From: Flavobacterium psychrophilum
GTDB lineage: Bacteria; Bacteroidota; Bacteroidia; Flavobacteriales; Flavobacteriaceae
Reading direction: 5' to 3'
Assembly: GCA_945866505.1 (NCBI GenBank)
Contig: CAMBHH010000106.1
Location: 1 to 11,869 of the forward strand
Length of the DNA: 11,869 bases
In this document: positions 1 to 6,786 of the stretch, piece by piece
Numbering within the stretch: the stretch's first letter is position 1
Layout of the letters: every line of letters starts with the position of its first letter
Notes under the pieces: generated by a model
Databases searched by the model: none
The model's input: only the letters and a program-made list of their open reading frames with translations
What the model was told of the DNA's origin: nothing
Program-made: the position numbers and the translations under genes

Positions 1-52
1 CTTTTATGTTTACAGTAAGTGTAGTCATTTTGATAAGTAAGCAATTAGAAGA

Positions 53-60
53 CAAAGATA
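53..60 (-). promoter_or_regulatory. candidate -7 element of a leftward promoter
   Basis: Read on the minus strand, this 8-mer is TATCTTTG, an exact match to the Bacteroidota -7 consensus TAnnTTTG. It would drive transcription leftward out of the window. I see no convincing -33 TTG at the usual spacing, and one or so such matches is expected by chance in this much AT-rich sequence, so confidence is low. Confidence 0.25.
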
Positions 61-265
61 TAAAATATTTCTGTTTGTTGTTGTGAGGTCGATTGTTAAA
101 AAAACTCTTAGACTTTTTTGGAGAATGAGAGTTTTCATGCTTTGCTTTATTTACAAAAGCGTGGATACTTTTATTGGCGAAAAACGAATTTAAAATCTAT
201 TTTTTGAAGAAAAACTGCTAGATCCCAATTGTCTAGTTACATAAGGTTGTTAATGTGTGTTGAAT

Positions 266-284
266 TAATTTTGATTCAAATTTA
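266..284. promoter_or_regulatory. near-perfect inverted repeat holding a -7-like element on each strand
   Basis: TAATTTTGA and TCAAATTTA form a 9-bp inverted repeat with one mismatch and a 1-bp spacer. The plus strand gives TAATTTTG at 266-273 and the minus strand gives TAAATTTG at 277-284, both matching TAnnTTTG. A TTG at 247-249 lies 16 bp upstream of the plus element, slightly short for a -33 box. It could be a promoter, an operator, or a chance product of base composition. The stretch from 1 to 469 holds no recognisable gene on either strand. Confidence 0.25.
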
Positions 285-302
285 GGATACTATTTTTTCT
301 GG

Positions 303-333
303 AAACCTTCTCAAAACCAGATTGAGGCGGTTT
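303..333 (+). other. stem-loop in the gene-free left region
   Basis: AAACC (303-307) pairs with GGTTT (329-333), and CTCAA (310-314) pairs with TTGAG (322-326). They are separated by a 2x2 internal loop and closed by a 7-nt loop. No T-tract follows directly, so it is not a terminator by itself. It may be part of a structured RNA. Confidence 0.4.
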
Positions 334-398
334 ACTGTTTTATTAAATTGGTCGTCTACTGGTGGTTATTATTCGAAAAATTACTTTAAAACAAACTT

Positions 399-439
399 AA
401 CTTATTCAAACCTGCCGTAGAAAGCAGATAAGTTTTTTT
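399..439 (+). terminator. candidate intrinsic terminator upstream of the MFS gene
   Basis: AACTTAT (399-405) pairs with ATAAGTT (428-434), and an inner CTGC/GCAG stem (412-415 with 424-427) continues the helix past a 6-nt one-sided bulge. A run of seven T (433-439) overlaps the end of the stem. It lies just before the -7 element of the MFS promoter, so it would end a transcript coming from the left, although no gene is visible there. The bulge makes it weaker than the other terminators in the window. Confidence 0.4.
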
Positions 440-443
440 ATTG

Positions 444-451
444 TAGATTTG
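444..451 (+). promoter_or_regulatory. -7 promoter element of the MFS gene
   Basis: TAGATTTG matches the Bacteroidota TAnnTTTG consensus exactly and ends 18 bp before the ATG at 470, so transcription would start near 457-459. No clear -33 TTG is seen. An in-frame TTG at 449 lies inside this element, which is why the downstream ATG was chosen as the start. Confidence 0.55.
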
Positions 452-469
452 CGTACCAAGATTATATTA

Positions 470-1678
470 ATGTCCAAAGAAAAAAAACAAGCAGCAATTG
501 GATTTATTTTCATAACGCTCCTAATTGATATTACGGGTTGGGGTATTATTATTCCTGTGATTCCAAAATTAATACAAGAATTAATTCACGGAGATATTAG
601 TGAAGCAGCTAAATATGGTGGTTGGCTTGCTTTTGCCTATTCTATAACACAATTTATTTTTTCGCCGTTAATCGGAAGTTTGAGCGATAAATATGGGCGA
701 AGACCTATTATTTTAATTTCTCTTTTTGGTTTTGCATTAGATTATCTGTTTTTATCTGTTGCTCCAACTATAACATGGCTTTTTGTAGGTCGTATTTTGG
801 CAGGAATTACAGGAGCAAGTATTACTACTGCGACCGCATATATTGCCGATATAAGCACTGCTGAAAATCGAGCTAAAAATTTTGGGATGGTTGGAGCTGC
901 ATTTGGACTTGGATTCATAATAGGTCCTGTTTTTGGCGGATTTTTAGGTCATTATGGTTCTAGAGTTCCTTTCTATGCCGCTGCGGTTTTGTGTATGTTG
1001 AACTTTCTTTATGGACTTTTCGTTTTACCTGAATCATTAGACAAGGAACACCGCAGAGCATTCGATTGGAAAAAAGCAAATCCCATTGGTACTTTTGTGT
1101 GTTTAAAACGATATCCAAAACTTATTGGCTTGATCACTTCCACTTTTATACTTTACGTCGCTTCGCACGCTGTGCAAGGCAATTGGAGTTATTACACCAT
1201 GTATAAATTTAGCTGGGACGAAAAAATGGTTGGAATTTCGTTGGGAATAATCGGATTATTGGTTGGTATCGTGCAAGGTGGATTGATTCGTTGGATTAAT
1301 CCAAAACTAGGAAATCAAAAAAGTATTTACGTTGGAATACTACTTTATGCGCTTGGCATGTTTTTATTTGCTTTTGCTTCTCAAGGTTGGATGATGTTTG
1401 TTTTCTTGGTTCCCTATTGTTTAGGAGGAATTGCTGGACCGGCATTGCAATCGGTAATTTCTGAGCAAGTTCCAATGAATGAGCAAGGTCAAATTCAGGG
1501 TGCTTTAACAAGTCTTATGAGTGCTTCGGCAATTATTGGCCCAGTCATAATGTCTTATCTTTTTTATTATTTTACACATTCAGACGCTCCTTTTCAGTTT
1601 GCAGGAGCACCTTTTGTGTTTGGAGGAATGCTAATGTTGCTTAGTGCCGTTTTGGCTTATTTTTCGTTTAAAGACTAG
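470..1678 (+). CDS. TetA-type (TCR/Tet family) MFS efflux transporter
   Basis: A 402-aa inner-membrane major-facilitator protein, the usual length for 12-helix drug:H+ antiporters of the TetA type. Visible landmarks are Asp20 in the first helix, in a context like the TetA/TetB helix-1 Asp; motif [12 protein letters not shown], at 69-79; Asp91 in a LDYLFL context resembling TetB Asp84; [10 protein letters not shown] near 107-116; and the antiporter motif C, GxxxGPxxGG, at 148-157. The ATG at 470 is preferred because the in-frame TTG at 449 sits inside the promoter. The family match is strong, but the substrate is not shown: many environmental flavobacteria carry such a gene without known tetracycline resistance, no tetR-like repressor is adjacent, and nothing here suggests recent transfer. 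The last 11 bp overlap the 3' end of the convergent protease gene. Confidence 0.88.
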   Translation: MSKEKKQAAIGFIFITLLIDITGWGIIIPVIPKLIQELIHGDISEAAKYGGWLAFAYSITQFIFSPLIGSLSDKYGRRPIILISLFGFALDYLFLSVAPTITWLFVGRILAGITGASITTATAYIADISTAENRAKNFGMVGAAFGLGFIIGPVFGGFLGHYGSRVPFYAAAVLCMLNFLYGLFVLPESLDKEHRRAFDWKKANPIGTFVCLKRYPKLIGLITSTFILYVASHAVQGNWSYYTMYKFSWDEKMVGISLGIIGLLVGIVQGGLIRWINPKLGNQKSIYVGILLYALGMFLFAFASQGWMMFVFLVPYCLGGIAGPALQSVISEQVPMNEQGQIQGALTSLMSASAIIGPVIMSYLFYYFTHSDAPFQFAGAPFVFGGMLMLLSAVLAYFSFKD

Positions 1679-2117
1679 ATTTTTTCAAATACAAACAATG
1701 GTTGAAATAGTCTATAATTCCCTTACCTTTCATTAAAATATCGGCACCGATTATACCATGAATCGGTTTGGCTTTGTAAGCAACCAATGCCTCGTTTACG
1801 TGTGACAAATCAAAAACGACAAGGTCAAAATTATTGTGCTTCCAATTGCCTAATTGCAATTTATTGCCAACGGCAATCTGAGTATGCATTCCAGTTGCTC
1901 CTGCTCCAGAAGCCTTTGTTTTGGACTTTTTTGCTACTAACAGGAACAATTCAACGCTATCAAAACCCACACAACTTGAACTAGCTCCGGTATCCAGAAT
2001 AAAGCTGCCATTCACACCATTAATTTTCGCTTTGATGAGCAAATGTTGTGTCTTAGAAACCTTGAATTTTATTTTCTTGTAATTTTCTTTTTTAAGAAGG
2101 TGTGGTAGATAATTCAT
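1668..2117 (-). CDS. retropepsin-like aspartic protease domain protein
   Basis: A 149-aa protein made of a single pepsin/retropepsin-like half-domain. The catalytic motif DTGAS lies at residues 42-46, preceded by the hydrophobic residues FIL, and the family's second hallmark, a G-I-I-G-A-D-I-L segment, is at 121-128. Half-domains of this type act as dimers, so a homodimer is expected. No signal peptide or lipobox is visible; the N-terminus is basic and polar, which suggests a cytoplasmic protein, unlike exported relatives. The substrate is unknown. The gene has its own candidate promoter (-7 at 2135-2142), giving a short leader of about ten bases, and diverges from the pseudouridine synthase gene. 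It ends inside the 3' end of the MFS gene, with no terminator visible between the two. Confidence 0.8.
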   Translation of the reverse strand: MNYLPHLLKKENYKKIKFKVSKTQHLLIKAKINGVNGSFILDTGASSSCVGFDSVELFLLVAKKSKTKASGAGATGMHTQIAVGNKLQLGNWKHNNFDLVVFDLSHVNEALVAYKAKPIHGIIGADILMKGKGIIDYFNHCLYLKKSSL

Positions 2118-2134
2118 ACTATTTTAATATTCAT

Positions 2135-2168
2135 CAAAAGTAATCTAAAATAAATCTAATGAGCGCAA
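2135..2168 (-). promoter_or_regulatory. candidate promoter of the aspartic protease gene
   Basis: On the minus strand TACTTTTG (2135-2142) matches TAnnTTTG, with a TTG (2166-2168) 23 bp upstream as a possible -33 box, at the long end of the known spacing range. Transcription would begin near 2128, about ten bases before the ATG. Confidence 0.45.
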
Positions 2169-2173
2169 TTGCG
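2164..2173. repeat. 10-bp perfect palindrome between divergent promoters
   Basis: CGCAATTGCG is a perfect palindrome lying between the protease and pseudouridine synthase promoters. It overlaps the candidate -33 box of the protease promoter. It is GC-richer than its surroundings and could be an operator, but a single short palindrome is weak evidence. Confidence 0.4.
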
Positions 2174-2203
2174 TGAAAACTGATTAATTATCTAATAAAA
2201 AAC

Positions 2204-2211
2204 TATCTTTG
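2204..2211 (+). promoter_or_regulatory. -7 promoter element of the pseudouridine synthase gene
   Basis: TATCTTTG matches the TAnnTTTG consensus exactly. It lies 51 bp before the ATG at 2263, giving a leader of about 45 bases. No clear -33 TTG is seen. A short GGCC-N6-GGCC inverted repeat (2221-2234) sits in the leader. Confidence 0.55.
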
Positions 2212-2262
2212 CACACTCGAGGCCATTAAAGGCCGAACAGACGAAGTAAATTACAGCATATT

Positions 2263-3171
2263 ATGAATAACAAGGAAGGCAACAATAATAAAAGCGGCGG
2301 TAGAGCCAACAGTTCTAGACCAAGCTCGAATAAGCCACAACCTGCAATGCAAAAAAGGGCACAGGGACCTAAAAAAGTAAAACCAACAACTAAAGTTGCT
2401 GAGAAGGTTAGTGACAAAGTAGAAAAAAAACCAAATCAAGCACCTAAAAGACCTAAAGTAAAAGACGAAATTCGTTTGAATAAATACATTTCCAATTCAG
2501 GAGTGTGTTCCCGTCGTGATGCAGATATCTACATTCAATCTGGAAATGTTAAGGTAAACGGAATTCCCGTAACCGAAATGGGGTATATGGTAAAACCAGG
2601 CGATGTCGTGAATTTTGACGGAGCGGTTTTAACTCCAGAGAAAAAAGTATACATCTTATTGAATAAACCTAAAAATTTCACCACTGCACTTGATGAAGGT
2701 CAGGAATACCGGAATGTTTTGGAATTGGTAAAAGGTTCAACCACTGCAAAAATTGGTCCTGTAGGACGAATGGATAAGAATACAACGGGTTTGTTATTGT
2801 TTACCAATGATACCGATATGATTCGTAAATTTACTCTACCAACCAATAAATCATCTAAAATTTACCAAGTTTCTTTAGATAAAAATCTAAAATTCGAGGA
2901 TTTAGAAAAAATACAAAAAGGTTTGGTTCTTGACGGACACCGCGTATTTATAGAAGAAGTAAGCTATATCGAAGGAGAAGCCAAAAGTGAAATTGGTCTT
3001 AAATTAAGGTCGGCGAACGTTAAAGTGGTTCGTTCTATTTTCGAAAATTTCAGTTATGATGTTTTGAGAATTGACAGGGTTGCTTTTGCAGGTTTGACCA
3101 AAAAGAATTTACCAAGAGGAAACTGGAGATTGCTTACCGAGCAAGAAATTATCAATTTGAAAAACGTATAA
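2263..3171 (+). CDS. rluB: rRNA pseudouridine synthase, RsuA/RluB family
   Basis: A 302-aa enzyme that isomerises a uridine in ribosomal RNA to pseudouridine. Residues 1-67 form a low-complexity, basic tail rich in Asn, Ser, Pro, Gln and Lys, probably disordered. An S4 RNA-binding domain follows at about 69-120 (RLNKYISNSGVCSRRDAD, then VNG). The catalytic domain starts near 128 with the YILLNKP motif. The active-site segment is GRMDKNTTGLLLFTND at 168-183, with Asp171 as the expected catalytic residue; Met replaces the more common Leu before it. The domain order fits the RsuA/RluB/RluE/RluF group; RluB (large-subunit rRNA) is the likeliest, but the exact target uridine cannot be read from the sequence. 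It is monocistronic, with its own promoter and a strong terminator. Confidence 0.9.
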   Translation: MNNKEGNNNKSGGRANSSRPSSNKPQPAMQKRAQGPKKVKPTTKVAEKVSDKVEKKPNQAPKRPKVKDEIRLNKYISNSGVCSRRDADIYIQSGNVKVNGIPVTEMGYMVKPGDVVNFDGAVLTPEKKVYILLNKPKNFTTALDEGQEYRNVLELVKGSTTAKIGPVGRMDKNTTGLLLFTNDTDMIRKFTLPTNKSSKIYQVSLDKNLKFEDLEKIQKGLVLDGHRVFIEEVSYIEGEAKSEIGLKLRSANVKVVRSIFENFSYDVLRIDRVAFAGLTKKNLPRGNWRLLTEQEIINLKNV

Positions 3172-3190
3172 GATTTTCATATTATCGAAC

Positions 3191-3220
3191 AAAAAATCCC
3201 AAAGCAATTTGGGATTTTTT
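3191..3220. terminator. bidirectional intrinsic terminator between rluB and gldD
   Basis: A perfect 13-bp stem (3191-3203 with 3208-3220) is closed by a GCAA tetraloop of the GNRA type. Its arms run from six A to six T, so either strand yields a hairpin followed by a U-tract. It ends rluB rightward and the mutY-ssb-gldE-gldD cluster leftward. Confidence 0.9.
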
Positions 3221-3239
3221 TATTTAACACACTTTGATA

Positions 3240-3803
3240 TCACTTCCACTTCAACGTTTCCATCAACCTTTGCATATCGTTTTTGACGTAACTGGCAGCA
3301 GGCATAATAGAATCAAAATTAGGTTTTGCATAGAAATAAACAGAACCCGTTACAAAATGTTTGATACTGTCAGTGACATAAAACTGGGAGTTTGTAGCTG
3401 CATTTCCATCCACTTGATAGAACATTCCATATACTTTTTTAGTTGGGTTTAAATATGGTTGCTCCAGAATGTCATCGGCTTTTATGACGTGTTCATAAGT
3501 CAACTTTTGAGCATCACTCAGCAATTTTTCGATATCATTATTCACCGGTTTATAGGTCAAATAAATTGTCGCTTTCATTTTTGGATACGTAATTGTAAAC
3601 CCACAATCCTTCTCCCCTTTGATAACTGCTTCCGAATTCATTTCGAATGCAAAAGGACATTTGCTTTCAAAATTGGCATATTCTGCCTCAGGATAATCAA
3701 GTCGTAAATAGCTTGACGGCTTTGGTAAAACAGCGTCTTTACAGCTAAAGACAGAAAATAATATAATAAAAAGTAATAGAATTGCAAGGTGTTTTTTTAG
3801 CAT
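3240..3803 (-). CDS. gldD: gliding motility lipoprotein GldD
   Basis: A 187-aa lipoprotein of the flavobacterial gliding machinery; in Flavobacterium johnsoniae GldD is needed for gliding and is associated with type IX secretion function. The N-terminus has two lysines, a hydrophobic stretch (about residues 6-20) and a lipobox-like V-F-S-C ending at Cys21, so the mature protein should be lipid-anchored. The segment after the Cys, with SSYLRLDYPEAEY and KCPFAFEMN, is typical of GldD. The ATG at 3803 is chosen; an in-frame TTG 15 bases upstream would overlap the end of gldE and adds nothing to the signal peptide. With the ATG there are 7 bp between the gldE stop and the gldD start, so the two genes are almost certainly cotranscribed. 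The gene ends just before the bidirectional terminator. Confidence 0.93.
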   Translation of the reverse strand: MLKKHLAILLLFIILFSVFSCKDAVLPKPSSYLRLDYPEAEYANFESKCPFAFEMNSEAVIKGEKDCGFTITYPKMKATIYLTYKPVNNDIEKLLSDAQKLTYEHVIKADDILEQPYLNPTKKVYGMFYQVDGNAATNSQFYVTDSIKHFVTGSVYFYAKPNFDSIMPAASYVKNDMQRLMETLKWK

Positions 3804-3810
3804 TTTGTAT

Positions 3811-5106
3811 TTATTCAATAGTAACTTTTATTTGTTTTACTCGTTTTTTATCTACTGTTTCAATAGTGAATATACAATTTTCGAAAGTAATTTTCTGGTC
3901 TTTTTTTGGAAAATTTCCTAAAATTTCGAGAATAAATCCTGCCAATGTTTCGGCTTCCCCTTTTTTTATTTCGAATACATCTTCATCAACATCAATAACT
4001 CTATAAAAATCTTTAAGGTTTATTTTTCCTTCAAAAAGGTAGTTTTTCTCGTCAATTTTGGAGTAATTTGTGTTGTGGTCGTCAAATTCATCGCTAATAT
4101 CTCCTACGATTTCCTCTATAATATCTTCTAAAGAAACCAAGCCCGAAGTTCCTCCATATTCATCCACTACAATGGCCAAATGGCTTTTCATACTTTGAAA
4201 ATCGCTGAGTAGATTGTCTATTTTTTTATTTTCAGGAACGAAAAAAGGCTCTCGCAGCAATGTTTTCCAATCAAATTCCTCCTTATTAATGTGCGGAAGT
4301 AAATCTTTTACAAACAAAACGCCTTCTATCTGGTCTATATTGTCTCGATACACCGGAATTCTCGAAAAACCCATTTCGATAATTTTCGGATAGATGGATG
4401 CAAAAGATTCATCGATTTCTAAAGCAAAAATATCCATTCTCGGACTCATTACTTGCTTCGTATCTGTGTTTCCAAAAGTCACAATTCCTTCCAATATTTT
4501 TTGTTCTTCAAATGATCCTTCGTCCGAATCCGTAAGTTCTAATGCTTGCGACAATTGATCTACAGAGAAATTAGTTTTTTGTTTCCCCAATTTATTATGC
4601 AAATAAACAGTAACTTTTCGCATCGGTAAACTAATTGGCGAAAGCAATGTATCTAATCCCGAAACCGGATAAGCAGCCCACTTGGCAAACCTAAGGTTGT
4701 TTCTACTTGCATAGACCTTTGGCAAAACTTCACCAAACAATAGAATCAAAAAGGTAATTACAATTACTAAGATGCTAAATCTTAGAATTGTGGAAGAAAT
4801 ACCCGAAAATAATTCTTGACCAACATAAGAAAACAAAATTACAACACCAATATTGATAAAATTGTTGGCAACAAGAAGTGTGGCGAGTAATTTTTTTGGT
4901 TTCTCTAAAAGCTGAGAAATGATTTTACCTTTTGATGGGTTTTCTTGTAACGTATCATCAATATCTTTTTGCGACAAGGAAAAAAGCGCTACTTCGGCGC
5001 CAGATACTAATGCAGAACAAAATAACAAAACAAAGATTACGGTAACTCCAATTACCATTTGCGTATCTAGTGAATATTGAAGAAAAAAACTGGGCTCTGG
5101 GTCCAA
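3811..5106 (-). CDS. gldE: gliding motility-associated protein GldE (CNNM/CorC-type CBS protein)
   Basis: A 431-aa membrane protein of the CNNM/HlyC-CorC family. An N-terminal DUF21/CNNM region has hydrophobic segments near 17-37, 77-97 and 102-126 and the family GEVLPK motif at 125-130. A CBS pair follows at about 218-275 and 283-340 (VMSPRMDIF; then VVDEYGGTSGLVSLEDIIEE near 313-332), and a CorC_HlyC domain fills about 350-431. In F. johnsoniae gldE lies next to gldD, and extra gldE partly compensates for defects in gldB, which links it to gliding. A transport function (Mg2+ or other ion) is possible by homology but unproven. The start is a TTG: an in-frame stop lies eight codons upstream and the first ATG is residue 17 (5056-5058), at the edge of the first membrane segment. 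The gap to ssb is 23 bp. Confidence 0.92.
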   Translation of the reverse strand: MDPEPSFFLQYSLDTQMVIGVTVIFVLLFCSALVSGAEVALFSLSQKDIDDTLQENPSKGKIISQLLEKPKKLLATLLVANNFINIGVVILFSYVGQELFSGISSTILRFSILVIVITFLILLFGEVLPKVYASRNNLRFAKWAAYPVSGLDTLLSPISLPMRKVTVYLHNKLGKQKTNFSVDQLSQALELTDSDEGSFEEQKILEGIVTFGNTDTKQVMSPRMDIFALEIDESFASIYPKIIEMGFSRIPVYRDNIDQIEGVLFVKDLLPHINKEEFDWKTLLREPFFVPENKKIDNLLSDFQSMKSHLAIVVDEYGGTSGLVSLEDIIEEIVGDISDEFDDHNTNYSKIDEKNYLFEGKINLKDFYRVIDVDEDVFEIKKGEAETLAGFILEILGNFPKKDQKITFENCIFTIETVDKKRVKQIKVTIE

Positions 5107-5129
5107 ATTAAAAGAAATTAGTTAAACAA

Positions 5130-5570
5130 TCAAAACGGTAAGTCGTTTATTGGCAAACCATTGTTTTCTGCGTCAAAGTTAGCGTTTTTTGTCGGTTCGA
5201 CAGATTTATTCTCTTTATTGGCTTCGGATTCTTTTTTGGTTGTTAGAAAAGTAAAATCTATCGCCTGAATTTCTGTAATGTATTTAGTAGAGCCATCTTC
5301 CGCTTGCCATTGACGTGATTTTATGCGACCTTCAACATAAATTTTATCTCCTTTCGACAAATATTTTTCGCATAACTCAGCCGCTTTATTCCTTACCACA
5401 ATATTGTGCCACTCGGTTGAAGTTATCTTTTCGCCAGTTTCTTTATTAATATAAGTCTCGTTTGTTGCCAAAGGAAATTTTCCAATGCAAGAATCACTTT
5501 TGAAATAGTGCATTTTCACATCGTCGCCCAAATGCCCTATAAGCATTACTTTATTTAAAGTCGAATTCAT
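5130..5570 (-). CDS. ssb: single-stranded DNA-binding protein SSB
   Basis: A 146-aa SSB that coats single-stranded DNA in replication, recombination and repair. The OB-fold domain covers about residues 1-112, starting with the typical LNKVMLIGHLGDD and including STEWHNIVV, KGDKIYVEGRI and SRQW. A polar linker rich in Glu, Lys and Asn follows, then the C-terminal tip NDLPF. This is the short acidic-hydrophobic tail through which SSB recruits partner proteins, comparable to the DDIPF end of E. coli SSB. The length is ordinary. The gene sits 39 bp after mutY and 23 bp before gldE, and has a good promoter of its own (5590-5620) reaching into the mutY 3' end, so gldE and gldD are probably transcribed at least partly from the ssb promoter. 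Confidence 0.95.
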   Translation of the reverse strand: MNSTLNKVMLIGHLGDDVKMHYFKSDSCIGKFPLATNETYINKETGEKITSTEWHNIVVRNKAAELCEKYLSKGDKIYVEGRIKSRQWQAEDGSTKYITEIQAIDFTFLTTKKESEANKENKSVEPTKNANFDAENNGLPINDLPF

Positions 5571-5589
5571 ATACTACTTTTTCTATTTT

Positions 5590-5620
5590 CAAATGTACTG
5601 AATTTTGAGCTAGGTCAAAA
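5590..5620 (-). promoter_or_regulatory. ssb promoter inside the 3' end of mutY
   Basis: On the minus strand TACATTTG (5590-5597) matches the -7 consensus TAnnTTTG, and TTTTG (5616-5620) lies 18 bp upstream as the -33 box. This is one of the two best-formed promoters in the window. The -33 box lies in the last codons of mutY. Transcription would start near 5583, about a dozen bases before the ssb ATG. Confidence 0.65.
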
Positions 5621-6653
5621 ATTCCTTTTCAATAAAATTATGAATCACAATCGGAAAAGGAAATGTTTTCAATGTTTTCGAATTTATTCCGTTTTCGATG
5701 GTTCCTTTTAATTTTACTTTCCAAAACTTGATATGCAAATGTTGATGTGATAATTTATGAATAATACTTTCGGGGTTGATTTCTAAAAGGCTGTGAACTT
5801 CATTTTTTTTGAAAAAGTCGGACTGAATTTGCTTTGCTATACAATCAAAACCCTCAACTTTCTCCGTTTCAATCAAAGGGAATTCATAAAGGTTGTGCCA
5901 AATCCCGTTCGCCGTTCGCTTCTGAATTATTGTATTTTCATTATCATCGGAAACCACTAAATAATTAAAGTATCGATTTTTGACTTTCAATTTTTTCGAT
6001 TTCACGGGCAATTGATTGACTTTCTTTTTTTGCAAAGCAGCGCAACTATTGTTGAATACACAAATGCCACAACTTGGACTTTTTGGAACGCATTGTAAGG
6101 CGCCAAACTCCATTATGGCTTGGTTAAACAAAGCGGGGTTGTCTTTTGGCATCAATTCAAAAGCCAAAGCAGCAAATTCCTTTTTGGCTGAAGCCGAAGC
6201 AATATCCGTTTCTACATCAAAATACCTTGATAAGACCCGAAAAACATTTCCGTCGACAACAGGAACAACTTCATTATATGAAAAAGACGCTATTGCAGCG
6301 GCGGTATATTCGCCAACACCTTTTAATTTTAATAAGTCTCTATAGTTATCCGGAAATTTTCCCGATAATTCTGTTGCAACGAATTGTGCGGTTTTATGCA
6401 AATTTCGAGCACGAGAATAATAACCCAAACCTTGCCAGAGTTTCAAAACCTGCTCTTCATTGGCAGCAGCAAGATCAAAAACTGTTGGGAAATTAGTTGT
6501 AAATGACACAAAATAAGGGGTTCCCTGCGCCACTCGAGTTTGCTGAAGCATAATTTCTGAGAGCCAAATAAGATACGGATTATCAGTTTTTCGCCACGGT
6601 AAATCCCGTCTATTTTCTAAATACCACCTTATCAATATGTTGGAAAAGTCCAT
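5610..6653 (-). CDS. mutY: A/G-specific adenine DNA glycosylase MutY
   Basis: A 347-aa base-excision repair glycosylase that removes adenine mispaired with 8-oxoguanine. The N-terminal HhH-GPD domain has SEIMLQQTRV with the catalytic Glu33, the helix-hairpin-helix segment LKGVGEYTAAAIASF at about 110-124, and VVDGNVFRV with catalytic Asp134. The [4Fe-4S] loop is intact: Cys188-x6-Cys195-x2-Cys198-x5-Cys204, the MutY spacing. A NUDIX-like 8-oxoG recognition domain follows from about residue 225, including the LSHQHLHIKFW segment that corresponds to the SHxHL region of other MutY proteins. Length and domain content are normal. It is the first gene of the leftward cluster with ssb, gldE and gldD. 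No clear -7 element is visible upstream, within the 133 bp before the divergent HU gene. Confidence 0.95.
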   Translation of the reverse strand: MDFSNILIRWYLENRRDLPWRKTDNPYLIWLSEIMLQQTRVAQGTPYFVSFTTNFPTVFDLAAANEEQVLKLWQGLGYYSRARNLHKTAQFVATELSGKFPDNYRDLLKLKGVGEYTAAAIASFSYNEVVPVVDGNVFRVLSRYFDVETDIASASAKKEFAALAFELMPKDNPALFNQAIMEFGALQCVPKSPSCGICVFNNSCAALQKKKVNQLPVKSKKLKVKNRYFNYLVVSDDNENTIIQKRTANGIWHNLYEFPLIETEKVEGFDCIAKQIQSDFFKKNEVHSLLEINPESIIHKLSHQHLHIKFWKVKLKGTIENGINSKTLKTFPFPIVIHNFIEKEFLT

Positions 6654-6711
6654 TGTTAAATTTTAGTTAGTAAAAGTAAAAGTTTATGTTGTTAAATTTT
6701 AATGAATTAGC

Positions 6712-6743
6712 TTGAATAATTGTTTTTTTTATTCCTATATTTG
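6712..6743 (+). promoter_or_regulatory. promoter of the HU gene
   Basis: TATATTTG (6736-6743) matches the -7 consensus TAnnTTTG, and a TTG (6712-6714) lies 21 bp upstream as the -33 box. Transcription would start near 6750, giving a leader of about 37 bases. The in-frame TTG at 6712 is thus the -33 box, not a start codon. Confidence 0.65.
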
Positions 6744-6786
6744 CAACCTCAAAAAATTAGTACACAATTATAAATTACGAATAAAA

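Noticed and set aside
449..469. TTG start giving a 7-residue longer MFS transporter
   Set aside because: The TTG lies inside the TAnnTTTG -7 promoter element at 444-451, so it would not be in the mRNA. The ATG at 470 fits the family.
470..1678. A true tetracycline-resistance determinant on a mobile element
   Set aside because: The family match to TetA is strong, but there is no tetR, transposase, inverted repeat or composition break around it. Resistance cannot be claimed.
2221..2234. GGCC-N6-GGCC as a regulatory hairpin in the rluB leader
   Set aside because: The stem is only 4 bp, with no extension on either side. It is too weak to call.
3804..3818. TTG start for gldD overlapping the end of gldE
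   Set aside because: The ATG at 3803 gives a complete lipoprotein signal peptide and leaves a normal 7-bp gap after gldE.
6016..6496. Open frames on the plus strand opposite mutY
   Set aside because: They overlap a well-supported mutY completely, resemble no family, and have the composition of antisense shadow frames. The same applies to frames opposite gldD, gldE, the MFS gene, the RNase gene and the start of rluB.
6712..6786. TTG start giving a 25-residue longer HU protein
   Set aside because: The TTG is the -33 box of the HU promoter, the -7 element also lies within the extension, and HU proteins begin at MTKADIV.
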